The notes: a model not told the origin generated them from the letters alone. A stretch of 64,000 nucleotides of DNA from Acetobacter suratthaniensis (GCF_017377745.1 NZ_JAFVMG010000010.1:1-64000); one strand, 5' to 3'. Positions 25,834-34,129 are shown, numbered from the stretch's first letter. A program made the numbers and translations.

Positions 25834-26196
25834 TTAGCGAATCATCTTGCGGATGATACCCATGAGTTCTTCAAGGGTTTCATCGCCGCCATTATCCTGT
25901 ACAGCACGGCGCACACAGCCTCTGGCGTGGCTTTCGAGCAGGCGGATGCTCAGTGAATCAATGGCAGAGCGCACGGCGGAAAGCTGGGTGAGAATATCCA
26001 CGCAGTAACGGTCTTCGCGTACCATGCCCGCAATGCCGCCAATCTGCCCTTCAATCCTGCGTAGGCGGTTGATCAGGGCCGTTTTGTCGGGTTGTACGAC
26101 CTGTCTGGACGCGGCCTGATCCGGTGTGGAGCAGGTCGCGCATCCGCCAGTGTCGGGTTGGGTGGTGGTGCCGGGCTGTTGAGCGTTCATACCCAT
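25834..26196 (-). CDS. csoR: CsoR-type copper-sensing repressor
   Basis: A 120-residue all-helical repressor of the CsoR/RcnR family. The Cu(I) triad of M. tuberculosis CsoR (Cys36, His61, Cys65) is matched with exact spacing by Cys65, His90 and Cys94 (YCVDIL, ESHARGC). The second-shell Tyr and Glu also fit Tyr64 and Glu110, so this is a copper sensor rather than FrmR or RcnR. The DNA-contact helix is INRLRRIEGQIGGI. An extra N-terminal region of about 35 residues carries a Cys-Ala-Thr-Cys pair. A second ATG at 26190 is possible. Its likely operator is at 34048-34070, 8 kb away. Confidence 0.9.
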   Translation of the reverse strand: MGMNAQQPGTTTQPDTGGCATCSTPDQAASRQVVQPDKTALINRLRRIEGQIGGIAGMVREDRYCVDILTQLSAVRSAIDSLSIRLLESHARGCVRRAVQDNGGDETLEELMGIIRKMIR

Positions 26197-26290
26197 CAGT
26201 TTAAGCGATCCTGACAGGAATGACAGCCTTCTTGTGCCGTCTGCTTGGGCGGTTGTCCGGTTTAATCTGAGGCAGCTTATCCCTCATTTG

Positions 26291-26311
26291 GCCCGCTGTG
26301 CGGGCGTTTCT
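26291..26311 (+). terminator. Terminator-like hairpin without an obvious upstream plus-strand gene
   Basis: GCCCGC, loop TGT, GCGGGC, then GTTTCTT on the plus strand. It lies in the 273-nt region between csoR (minus) and fecI (plus). The nearest plus-strand gene upstream is phrB, beyond csoR. It may be part of the fecI leader, end a small RNA, or be chance. Confidence 0.4.
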
Positions 26312-26398
26312 TGTAGAGGCGTATCCTGACGCCCAAAGAGGGAGACCTCTTGAGGCTTATGGAAAAGGCTCTCTTGCCAAGGGAGCAGGTTTCTATAA

Positions 26399-26415
26399 TT
26401 AAGAACTATTCTTAT
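26399..26415. promoter_or_regulatory. Candidate iron-responsive site upstream of fecI
   Basis: TTAAGAA-CTA-TTCTTAT is an imperfect dyad 55 bases before the fecI start. It resembles the Irr-type element described in rhizobia (TTTAGAA-N3-TTCTAAA) and only loosely a Fur box. Iron control of fecI is expected from family knowledge, but which regulator binds is not shown. Confidence 0.4.
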
Positions 26416-26469
26416 TTTGACGGGCAGGCGTCATGACGAATGGGCGTGTAAGTGTGGAAAGGTGTTTTT

Positions 26470-26973
26470 GTGGCGGGCAACAGTGACCTGCTGACATGCT
26501 ATCTTGCCAATCGCGGTGATCTGCTGAAATACGCAGCCGGGATAACGGGCGACTATGTGCATGCCGAAGACCTTCTTCAGGAGGTCTGGATACGGTGTCA
26601 GTCTTCCGAAAAACCTGAAAATCCTTTGCATTTTCTGTACCGGGTTGTGCGTAATCTGGCAGTAGACAAGTATCGTGCGCAGGGCCGTGAACGGCAATGC
26701 TTTGTCCAGGCGGATGAGGGCATAGCCATTGCTGTTCCAGCCCCAACAGCCGATGCCGAGACAAATATGTCTGATCGTCAGGAGCTGGATGCGATCATGG
26801 CGGCTCTTGATGAACTACCCGAAAAAACAAAACAGGCGGTGCTGTTGTGCCGGTTCGAAGGGTGGAAACTGCGCGAAATTGCGGCCGAACTTGATATTCC
26901 CATAGGCTCTGTGCATCGCATTATCGCGCAAGGGCTGGAGCATTGCCGTAAGCACCTTTATGCGTCTGAATGA
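26470..26973 (+). CDS. fecI: FecI-family extracytoplasmic sigma factor
   Basis: A 167-residue sigma-70 family factor of the iron-starvation ECF group. Region 2 is seen in HAEDLLQEVWIRCQ and FLYRVVRNLAVDKYR. Region 4 is LPEKTKQAVLLCRFEGWKLREIAAEL followed by a recognition helix (PIGSVHRIIAQGLEHCR). The start is the GTG at 26470, since GGAAAGG lies 7 nt before it; a longer frame begins at 26452. It directs RNA polymerase to the receptor gene downstream once FecR passes on the signal. Confidence 0.9.
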   Translation: MAGNSDLLTCYLANRGDLLKYAAGITGDYVHAEDLLQEVWIRCQSSEKPENPLHFLYRVVRNLAVDKYRAQGRERQCFVQADEGIAIAVPAPTADAETNMSDRQELDAIMAALDELPEKTKQAVLLCRFEGWKLREIAAELDIPIGSVHRIIAQGLEHCRKHLYASE

Positions 26974-27066
26974 CTGTTTATTACACACGGATTATCCATA
27001 ACCTGTTCTTTTTGGGGCCTGTTGCAACGCTCCAAGGCGCAACGGCTACCGAGAAGGAAATGGCAC

Positions 27067-28023
27067 ATGAACGGGCATGATGGGGTTGAAGATTTTCAGC
27101 CTTCCAATGCAGCGGAATGGCTTCTGGTATTGCGCGATGACCCGGATGATACGCACCTTCAGGCGCGTTTTAAAATATGGCTTGAGGACAGGCCCGAGCA
27201 CCAGCGCGAATGGGCGCAGATTTCGCATACCCTGTCGGTTCTGCAGCGTGTGGAGCCAACACAGGATGCCCGTTCTGCTGTTGTTCTGAAGTATCGGACT
27301 ACGGCCGCTCGCCGGTGGTTTGCGGCGTCCTTGTCGCTTGCTGCGGCTGTGGCGGGCATTATCTGGGGGCCGGACGTACTCTTGCGTTTGCAGGCAGACC
27401 GTGTGACCGGCTGGGCGGAAACGCGCACGGTTACTCTGGCAGATGGCAGTCAGGTGGTGATGGCCCCAGAAAGCGCCATTGCAACAGATTATACAAACGG
27501 ACAGCGGGTGGTGCGCCTGTTAAAGGGCGAGGCGTTGTTTACCGTCCGGCATGATCCGGCCCATCCTTTTAGGGTGATGGTTGGACACCTGACGATTAAA
27601 GATGTGGGCACGGTGTTTGACGTGAAGGCGGACGGAACGGCAATGGACACCATTGCGGTGCGAGAAGGCCGCGTCTCGGTAGAAAATGCGACGGCTCACA
27701 ATGCGCCTGTGCTGCTGGATGCCGGGCAGGTGTTTCAGGTAACGGCTGGGCAGGGTGTTACAGGGGATATGGCTTCACAGGAAGTCGGCCTATGGGCGCA
27801 GGGCTTCTATGTTGCCCATAGCCAGCCTGTTTCTGAGGTGATTGGCACCTTAAGCCACTATATGCGCGGGACAGTGCTCGTGCATGGGCGGGGTTTGAGC
27901 ACCGAGAAAGTGAGCGGGCTGTATAAGCTGTCTGATGCGCGATCCGCCCTTCAGACACTGGCAGATGGCCAGAATGCGCGTGTCTGGAATGTCACACCCT
28001 GGCTGACTATTCTTAATCGTTAA
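27067..28023 (+). CDS. fecR: FecR-family anti-sigma/sigma regulator
   Basis: A 318-residue inner-membrane signalling protein. The N-terminal cytoplasmic part (DUF4880-like: AAEWLLVLRDD, RFKIWLEDRPEHQREWAQI) contacts FecI. One membrane helix lies near residues 95-115 (WFAASLSLAAAVAGIIWG). The periplasmic FecR domain follows (TVTLADGSQVVMAPESAIAT, GEALFTVRHDPAHPFRVMVG). The start is the ATG at 27067 with AAGGA upstream. It follows fecI by 93 nt and precedes the receptor by 131 nt, the standard order of a surface-signalling iron uptake set. Confidence 0.9.
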   Translation: MNGHDGVEDFQPSNAAEWLLVLRDDPDDTHLQARFKIWLEDRPEHQREWAQISHTLSVLQRVEPTQDARSAVVLKYRTTAARRWFAASLSLAAAVAGIIWGPDVLLRLQADRVTGWAETRTVTLADGSQVVMAPESAIATDYTNGQRVVRLLKGEALFTVRHDPAHPFRVMVGHLTIKDVGTVFDVKADGTAMDTIAVREGRVSVENATAHNAPVLLDAGQVFQVTAGQGVTGDMASQEVGLWAQGFYVAHSQPVSEVIGTLSHYMRGTVLVHGRGLSTEKVSGLYKLSDARSALQTLADGQNARVWNVTPWLTILNR

Positions 28024-28085
28024 TTTTTTTCGATTTTGCGCGATTAAAAACGACCCTTCGTTCGTGTTCACTGTAACGAGGAAAA

Positions 28086-28100
28086 TGCGTATCATTCTCA
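28086..28100. promoter_or_regulatory. Fur-like box upstream of the TonB receptor gene
   Basis: TGCGTAT-C-ATTCTCA fits the 7-1-7 Fur pattern (TGATAAT-N-ATTATCA) at 11 of 14 arm positions. It lies 54 bases before the receptor start. Iron-dependent repression of the receptor is the likely role. Confidence 0.55.
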
Positions 28101-28154
28101 TATTGTGAATCGCAGCCTCAACAGGATGAACATGGCCGAAGGGGCACGCGAATT

Positions 28155-30614
28155 ATGGTGCGGACAGACTGGACGTTTTCTTACTCTCATGCGCGCTGGG
28201 TACGCAGAGTTTTACTGCTTGTTTCATCCACTATGCTCGGAGGGGGCGGTATCGGAGCTGTGTCCGCTACGGCAGCGCCTGCTATAGCCTTTGCCGCAAA
28301 GTCGTTTCAGATCAGTCCGCAGCCCTTGTCCAATGCGTTGACCACGTTTGGTATCCAAAGTGGCTGGCAAATCTCCGTGCCGGATGCGCTGACTGCCACA
28401 ATGAACAGTCCGGGTGTTGTTGGAAGCCTTACCCCTGATGTCGCTCTCTCGCGCCTGCTGGCAGGCACGGGGCTGACCTACCAGCTTTCAGGCGCTCATA
28501 GCGTTATTATTAAAAAGCCATCCGCCAATATTACGCTCGATCCTGTTCGGGTAAGAGGTGAGAGTGCCGATGCATCAGCAGAACAGGTGATCGTGCATGG
28601 CGAAAAAGCATCGACCATTGCTTCATCCGCTACAAAAACCAGCACGCCTTTGATTGAAACGGCTCAATCCGTTACGGTTATTTCGCGTCAGGAAATGGAT
28701 GTGCGTGGGGTTCTCAACCTCAATCAGGCTGTTCGATATACAGCCGGTATTACGGCAGATCTGCGCGGCGGTGGTGTGGGTACGCGTTATGATCAGTTCC
28801 TGCTTAGAGGGTTTCAGGCTCCGACATTTCTTGATGGGCTTAAGCTTCAGTCTGGCCTTCGGTATGGCACATCGCAGACAGATACATCGCGTTTGTCACG
28901 TATCGAAATATTGAAAGGCCCAGCATCGGCTCTTTATGGGCAATCAAGTCCGGGTGGGCTTGTGGCATTGTCCAGCAAACTGCCAACAGACCAGAAGTTT
29001 TATGGCAGCATCAATACGACCGGCGGTATGTTTGATCTCTATCGGGTTGATGCGGATGTGGGCGGCTTTGCTACAAAAAACGGCATGATACGCTATCGTC
29101 TGTATGGCACGGCCAACGGCCAGCATAGTCAGTTGAGCGAAACAGGCAGCAGGCGTTTTAGTATCAGTCCATCCATCATGTTTGGTGGCGATGGGCCGAC
29201 AACGCTGACACTGTTGGGTAACTATCAGTACGATCCTGAAAATGGCGCTTACGGTGGCGTGCCAATGGTGGGTTCGCTCACGCGGGCTTCTTTTGGATAT
29301 TTGCCGCGTAATTTTTATGATGGTGATGCCTCTTACGAAAAATATAATCGCCGACAGGGGGCTATTACCTATATTTTTAATCACCGGTTTGACAAAAACT
29401 GGAGTTTTTCAACCCGTGGCCGCTATGACGATACGAAAGTTGTCATGCGCAATGTGTATGATTCCGGTTTTTATAGCAGTGCGGACACCTTGGCCCGATC
29501 GGCCTATGCCACCAACGAACACACGCACAACCTCGCTTTTGACAGCCAGTTCAAGGGGCATGTGAGTACTGGGCCGGTCAAGCATATGATGATGTTCGGT
29601 TTTGATTACATGCAGCAAAATGGCAGTGTAAACGGAACGTTCGGGACTGCTCCCGGCCTGAATGTTTTGCATCCAGATTATCATATGAGCATTCCAAGCC
29701 TGAGTCCGTGGTTGGATTACAGTCAGGATTCGCATCAGATCGGTGTCTATGCTCAGGATGAAATCAGATTTGGTAATCTGATCCTGACAGGGAGCCTGCG
29801 TAACGACTGGTATAGTTCACATCAGATCAATTACCGGAATGGATCAACGACGGATCAGGATCAAAGCCAGATAACGTGGCGTGCATCAGGTCTGTATCAT
29901 TTCAAATTTGGGCTTGCGCCTTACATTAGCTATTCAACATCGTTCCAGCCGCAGTCTGGAACATTATGGAATGGTGGTGGCGCGCATCCTCAGGCCAGTC
30001 CTTCAATTGGCAAACAGTTGGAAGGGGGCCTAAAGTATCAGATTCCGGGTACATCTGTGCTGTTCAGCGTGGCAGGCTTTCATATTGAGCAGAGTAATGT
30101 TTTGGTCTCCTTCGGGAATACGGGTTACTATACCCAGAGTGGTTTGGTGCATTCTGATGGCTTTGAGTTTGAAGCCCATGCTGAACCGTATAAGAATCTT
30201 ATGCTGACTGCGGCTGTCAGTGTTCAGAATGTACATGATGATTCAACCGGCAAGCCGCTGCTTCAGTCCGGGAAAGGGAATGCGGCCCTGTTTGCGTTCT
30301 ATACAATTCCTCAAGGACGTATGAAGGGCTTTGGTTTTGGTGGCGGTATGCGTTATTCGGCCAAGGCTTACGGCGGGGATACGACGTCAGGGAGCGTTTG
30401 GGTGCCACAATACGCTGTCTTTGATGGTTCCATACGTTACGATCTTGCGAATGCTTCGGCTTCCCTGAAAGGGTGGAAAGTTTCTGCCAGTGTACGTAAT
30501 ATTTTTGATAATGACTATGTCGCCAACTGCCTGAGCTATGCTTCGTATGGCCAGTCATGGTGCTATTACGGAGAAAGAAGAAACGCGCAGGCCAGCATCG
30601 GATACTCGTGGTAA
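28155..30614 (+). CDS. TonB-dependent siderophore receptor with signalling (STN) domain
   Basis: An 819-residue outer-membrane receptor. A signal peptide covers roughly the first 45 residues and ends near AIAFA. The STN domain (FQISPQPLSNALTTFG, VALSRLLAGTGLTYQ) sends the ligand signal to FecR. The TonB-dependent plug follows (ETAQSVTVISRQEMD, RYDQFLLRGFQAPTFLDG, RIEILKGPASALYGQSSPGG), then the 22-strand barrel ending in an aromatic (ASIGYSW). It looks like a ferric hydroxamate or coprogen-type FpvA/FecA relative; the ligand is not determinable. The gene is visibly more A+T-rich than the surrounding housekeeping genes, which may mean acquisition. Confidence 0.92.
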   Translation: MVRTDWTFSYSHARWVRRVLLLVSSTMLGGGGIGAVSATAAPAIAFAAKSFQISPQPLSNALTTFGIQSGWQISVPDALTATMNSPGVVGSLTPDVALSRLLAGTGLTYQLSGAHSVIIKKPSANITLDPVRVRGESADASAEQVIVHGEKASTIASSATKTSTPLIETAQSVTVISRQEMDVRGVLNLNQAVRYTAGITADLRGGGVGTRYDQFLLRGFQAPTFLDGLKLQSGLRYGTSQTDTSRLSRIEILKGPASALYGQSSPGGLVALSSKLPTDQKFYGSINTTGGMFDLYRVDADVGGFATKNGMIRYRLYGTANGQHSQLSETGSRRFSISPSIMFGGDGPTTLTLLGNYQYDPENGAYGGVPMVGSLTRASFGYLPRNFYDGDASYEKYNRRQGAITYIFNHRFDKNWSFSTRGRYDDTKVVMRNVYDSGFYSSADTLARSAYATNEHTHNLAFDSQFKGHVSTGPVKHMMMFGFDYMQQNGSVNGTFGTAPGLNVLHPDYHMSIPSLSPWLDYSQDSHQIGVYAQDEIRFGNLILTGSLRNDWYSSHQINYRNGSTTDQDQSQITWRASGLYHFKFGLAPYISYSTSFQPQSGTLWNGGGAHPQASPSIGKQLEGGLKYQIPGTSVLFSVAGFHIEQSNVLVSFGNTGYYTQSGLVHSDGFEFEAHAEPYKNLMLTAAVSVQNVHDDSTGKPLLQSGKGNAALFAFYTIPQGRMKGFGFGGGMRYSAKAYGGDTTSGSVWVPQYAVFDGSIRYDLANASASLKGWKVSASVRNIFDNDYVANCLSYASYGQSWCYYGERRNAQASIGYSW

Positions 30615-30646
30615 TTTTAAAAAAATAGTTTTATTCGTTTGTATTT

Positions 30647-30678
30647 TTGCATTGGTGCCAGTTCTGACACCAATGCAA
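30647..30678. terminator. Perfect hairpin between convergent receptor and copB genes
   Basis: TTGCATTGGTG at 30647-30657 pairs exactly with CACCAATGCAA at 30668-30678 around a 10-nt loop. The T-run is on the wrong side for a classical plus-strand terminator. As the only structure between two convergent genes, a transcript-end role is likely for both strands. Confidence 0.55.
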
Positions 30679-30695
30679 TCCTGCCTTCTTCGTGC

Positions 30696-31757
30696 CTAGT
30701 ACCAGGTACGAAGCCCGAAGGTGAAGCGCAGGTCCTCCGGCCCATTGGCAGCGGTTGTGCGCGAAACGGACGGGGTATTTGCCGCAGCGCCGTAATTGCC
30801 CGAATAAGTTACGGCAATATAAGGGGCCAGCTTGCGTTTGAACTCATAACGCAGGCGCAACCCGGTATCGATGGACGAAAATCCCTGACTGTCGCCGCGC
30901 GCCGGATCAGTGCGGGAATAGAAATTAAGCTCCGCTTGAGGTTGCAGGATCAGCCGGTTGGTAATCAGCAGGTCGTATGATCCTTCGAGCTTGCCTGCCA
31001 CGCCATCGGCATTGAAATAGGCCGTGGCCGACACATCAAAGAAATACAGCGCCAACCCTTGCACCCCCACGGCCCCCCATGCCCGCACCGGCCCGCTGTC
31101 GAGATCCAGCCGGGTGCCTGCCTGCAGGTCAAAATAGGTGGAAATGGCGTGGTCGTAGAGTAGTTCATGATCGCCATCGCTCATGGTGTTGTGGCTGTCT
31201 ACCGTTCCTTCGGATTTGATCCACAGCTTGTCATGATCGGTGCCGAACCACGCCTGACCGGAGTAGCGGAACAGGCTGCCATCGGCGGCATAACGTCCTT
31301 CAAGCTGTTCCATGAGAATATGAAAATAGGTGTTGTGGTCCATCACCGGCGGCATGTTGTGGATATAATGCACTCTGGGCACAGGGGGCGGTGTGGCGGG
31401 CCAGCGCGCACTGGGGCTGAGCGGGGGCAGGCTGACATGGGCCGCGCCTGCCATAGCATTGTCGTGCGGCATGGGGGCAGAGGTTTTAGTTATGCCAGAA
31501 GGTGCGGCCTGTACGGTTTTTGGCGGATGAGAGAGGGACGGGGTGGGTTTGCCCATATCCTCCATGCCGTCCATTCCATCCATGTCATCCATATCGTCCA
31601 TATCGGACATTGCATGGCCTGATATGGTTTTTTTAGGCATAGCATGGGTATGTGTGCCTGCCTCTGCCGTCTGTGCATACGGGGGGACGAGTGTTGTGGG
31701 CAGGCAGGCCAGCAACCCGGCCAGCAGCCGGGCGGTATGGGTGTAAGGTTTGTTCAT
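30696..31757 (-). CDS. copB: Copper resistance protein B (outer-membrane, Met/Asp-rich)
   Basis: A 353-residue outer-membrane copper-resistance protein of the CopB/PcoB family. It has a signal peptide (LLAGLLACLPTTLVPPYAQT), then a low-complexity metal-binding region with repeated Asp-Met units and scattered His, then the CopB beta-barrel: HYIHNMPPVMDHNTYFHILM, the MEQLEGRY motif and the end LRFTFGLRTWY. Its ATG at 31757 overlaps the oxidase stop by 4 nt, so the two are coupled. It binds or releases periplasmic copper together with the oxidase. Confidence 0.9.
   Translation of the reverse strand: MNKPYTHTARLLAGLLACLPTTLVPPYAQTAEAGTHTHAMPKKTISGHAMSDMDDMDDMDGMDGMEDMGKPTPSLSHPPKTVQAAPSGITKTSAPMPHDNAMAGAAHVSLPPLSPSARWPATPPPVPRVHYIHNMPPVMDHNTYFHILMEQLEGRYAADGSLFRYSGQAWFGTDHDKLWIKSEGTVDSHNTMSDGDHELLYDHAISTYFDLQAGTRLDLDSGPVRAWGAVGVQGLALYFFDVSATAYFNADGVAGKLEGSYDLLITNRLILQPQAELNFYSRTDPARGDSQGFSSIDTGLRLRYEFKRKLAPYIAVTYSGNYGAAANTPSVSRTTAANGPEDLRFTFGLRTWY
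31551..31610 (-). repeat. Asp-Met repeat region inside copB
   Basis: A run of ATGGAY-like codons encodes about 20 residues made almost only of Met, Asp and Gly (repeat unit D-M-D or D-G-M). It is the probable Cu(I)-binding tract. Such near-identical hexamers are prone to slippage, so length may vary between strains. Confidence 0.8.
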
Positions 31758-33481
31758 GACACCACCACCGTGCGGAACATGCCCAGATCCATGTGGTAGA
31801 GCAGGTGGCAATGATAGGCCCATAGTCCCGGTGTGTCAGCGGAAACAAGGTAGCTTAGGCGGCTGCCGGGCTGCACGATCAGGGTGTGTTTGACCGGGTT
31901 GTAAGCACCCTGACCATTTTCCAGTTCGCTCCACAGGCCGTGCAGATGTACGGGGTGTTCCATCATGGTATCGTTGATCAGTACAAACCGTACACGTTCG
32001 CCCAGACGCAGGGGAATAGGTTCGGCTTCTGAAAACTTACGTCCGTCAAAACCCCAGATATAGCGTTCCATGTTGCCAGTCAGGTGCAGGGTGATCTCGC
32101 GCGAGGGCGGGCGTGGGTCACTGGCCGGGCGGGTGGCGCGCAGGTCTGCGTAGGTGAGTACGCGGCGGCCATTATTCCGTAGGCCGTCTCCGGGGTCTGC
32201 CAGACGGTTGACGGGCATGGCTGCTATATTCTGGTTTTCAACATTCAGCGGCGGGGTGTCAGCTTTTTTCGTATGGGACATGGCTTTCATGTCCATGCCG
32301 CCCATTTTTGCATCAGACCCCATACCCATATCCAGCATGGTGCGTACCGGGCGCGGGTCCATGGGGGGAATGGCGGCACTCATGCCTGAACGGGGGGCCA
32401 GCGTGCCGCGCGCATAGCCCGTACGATCTTCGCTCTGGGCGAAAATCGTGTAAGCCTGCGGGGCTGTGGGCGTTACGATACAGTCATAGGTTTCCGCAAC
32501 CCCGATACGGAATTCGTCCACCAGAACCGGCTCTACGTCATTGCCGTCTGACTGGATAATGGTCATGGGCAGACCGGGAATGCGAATGTCGTAAAATGTC
32601 ATGGCTGACGCATTGATAAACCGCAGCCTGACACGTTCACCCGGCGTAAACAGGCCCGTCCAGTTGGCATGTGGGGTCTGTCCGTTCATCAGATAGGTGT
32701 AGATAATACCGCTTACATCAGAAATATCGGTGGCGGACATGTTCATGCCTGCCCATTGCAGGCGGTTTTTGAGCACGGGCAGTATGCCATCACGTCGCGC
32801 ATCGGGAAAAAAGGATGCCGCCGTGCGCTGGCGGAAGGTGTAATAATCGCTCTGGAATTTGAGATTTTTAATGATGTCCGATGGCTCCACATCCGACCAG
32901 TCAGACAGCACAATCACGTAATCACGGTCGTAAGACCGGGTTTCCCCCTCTTTTGGGTCGATAACGATTGCGCCGTACAGCCCCTTGGCTTCCTGCATGT
33001 TGGAGTGGCTGTGGTACCAGTAGGTGCCGCTCTGCCGGAGCGGGAAACGGTAGGTGAAGGTCTGCCCCGGTGCGATGCCGCCAAAACTCAGGCCCGGCAC
33101 GCCATCCATGTCGGCAGGGCAGCGCAGTCCGTGCCAGTGGATGGAGGTTTCCTCATCCATCGTGTTGTGAACGTGCAGGCTGACTTCATCACCTTCGCGC
33201 CAGCGCAGGGTTGGCGCGGGCATGCTGCCGTTGACCGTGGGGGCCATCTGCGGTTTGCCCAATACATGCACGGGGGTATGGCCGACATTCAGCATGAAGG
33301 TGCTGGCGGAGTGTGCGGGAATATGCCCAGCGGGCAGGAGAGGGGGCGTATCCACTGCGCTGGCTGCGTGTGTGGGGTTGCGGAGGGCGCACAGGCCCGC
33401 CAGCGCACCGGCGCCGGTTATGAACCGACGGCGCGACAGCCCACCGGTAGGGGTGGCGAAAGGTGAAGGCATGGTATCCAT
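31754..33481 (-). CDS. copA: Multicopper oxidase CopA/PcoA (periplasmic copper resistance)
   Basis: A 575-residue three-domain multicopper oxidase. A twin-arginine signal (SRRRFITGAGALAGL) sends the folded enzyme to the periplasm, where it oxidises Cu(I) to the less toxic Cu(II). All copper sites are visible: HWHG, WYHSH, HPVHLHG and the C-terminal HCHLLYHMDLGM. A Met-rich insert (LDMGMGSDAKMGGMDMKAM), typical of the PcoA/CopA group, lies near residues 380-400. It is followed directly by copB (4-nt overlap). Note the usual naming clash: the ATPase at 34130 is also called CopA. Confidence 0.93.
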   Translation of the reverse strand: MDTMPSPFATPTGGLSRRRFITGAGALAGLCALRNPTHAASAVDTPPLLPAGHIPAHSASTFMLNVGHTPVHVLGKPQMAPTVNGSMPAPTLRWREGDEVSLHVHNTMDEETSIHWHGLRCPADMDGVPGLSFGGIAPGQTFTYRFPLRQSGTYWYHSHSNMQEAKGLYGAIVIDPKEGETRSYDRDYVIVLSDWSDVEPSDIIKNLKFQSDYYTFRQRTAASFFPDARRDGILPVLKNRLQWAGMNMSATDISDVSGIIYTYLMNGQTPHANWTGLFTPGERVRLRFINASAMTFYDIRIPGLPMTIIQSDGNDVEPVLVDEFRIGVAETYDCIVTPTAPQAYTIFAQSEDRTGYARGTLAPRSGMSAAIPPMDPRPVRTMLDMGMGSDAKMGGMDMKAMSHTKKADTPPLNVENQNIAAMPVNRLADPGDGLRNNGRRVLTYADLRATRPASDPRPPSREITLHLTGNMERYIWGFDGRKFSEAEPIPLRLGERVRFVLINDTMMEHPVHLHGLWSELENGQGAYNPVKHTLIVQPGSRLSYLVSADTPGLWAYHCHLLYHMDLGMFRTVVVS

Positions 33482-33566
33482 CCATCAGGGCCGCCATGCC
33501 TGAAGGCACGGCAGAAACCGGAAAAAACGCGAAAGCCATGTCGTGAACACAGCTTCCTGATTCTGA

Positions 33567-34040
33567 TCAGGCGTTGGACGGTCTGGGTGGGGGGAGCAGG
33601 GGCGCTACATCTGGCCCGGCAGGCAGGGCGTTTATACGGTGCGGCTGTATGATAACAGCAGACAGGAGCAGCAGCGCCGCAGGTTGGCCAGCATTGATTG
33701 TGGCAACAAAGCTCTGTCCGGATTCCGTGCAGCAGGGCATGGCGTGTTCATGGACGGAATGCGCTGCATGTAGGCAGGTTTCTGCCCGGTTTGGCCCGAA
33801 TATGAGCGGTATTGCCATGGCTGGGTGAGGGAGAGCGCTGACACCAGCGGGCAGGGTGTTGCCCTGATCAGGCTGGTAGGCTGGCTGCATGCCTTCATGG
33901 CACGGCAGAGCCATGTGTGCGTTGTGCATGAACATGGCGTGTTCGGCCCGCATGGGCGAGGCATGGGCAATAGCCGGGCCGACTGCTGTAAACAGCAGGC
34001 CCAGAATGCTCACGACAAGGCTGATCACAAGGCGGGACAT
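33567..34040 (-). CDS. Exported Met/His/Cys-rich protein of the copper island, unknown family
   Basis: About 157 residues. A signal peptide or membrane anchor (RLVISLVVSILGLLFTAVG) ends near AIAHA. Metal-ligand-rich stretches follow: EHAMFMHNAHMALPCHEG and CLHAAHSVHEHAMPCC. A second hydrophobic segment (PAALLLLSAVII) precedes a Pro-rich tail. I do not recognise the family; it resembles small accessory proteins of cop operons. The start is uncertain: ATG at 34040 is preferred, and 34058 or 34127 are in frame, but 34058 falls inside the CsoR-type operator. It is 85 nt upstream of the oxidase gene and likely in one transcript with it. Confidence 0.65.
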   Translation of the reverse strand: MSRLVISLVVSILGLLFTAVGPAIAHASPMRAEHAMFMHNAHMALPCHEGMQPAYQPDQGNTLPAGVSALPHPAMAIPLIFGPNRAETCLHAAHSVHEHAMPCCTESGQSFVATINAGQPAALLLLSAVIIQPHRINALPAGPDVAPLLPPPRPSNA

Positions 34041-34047
34041 GGGTTGA

Positions 34048-34070
34048 ATATACCCCATGGGGGCATATAT
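34048..34070. promoter_or_regulatory. CsoR-type copper operator in the divergent cop promoter
   Basis: ATATACCCC-AT-GGGGGCATATAT is a dyad with a C-run/G-run core flanked by TATA-like arms. This is the layout of known CsoR operators such as that before Bacillus copZA. It lies between the minus-strand cop genes and the plus-strand copper ATPase, so one site can control both. The CsoR protein is encoded at 25834-26196. Confidence 0.7.
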
Positions 34071-34129
34071 AGCAAATGAAAGCGCGCCATAGTTCAAGGC
34101 GCTGGCGATTATAGGGAGCGCGGGCAATC

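Noticed and set aside
31551..31610. Short regular repeats that might suggest a CRISPR or tandem-repeat locus
   Set aside because: They are in-frame Asp-Met codons of copB. There are no spacers and no cas genes.
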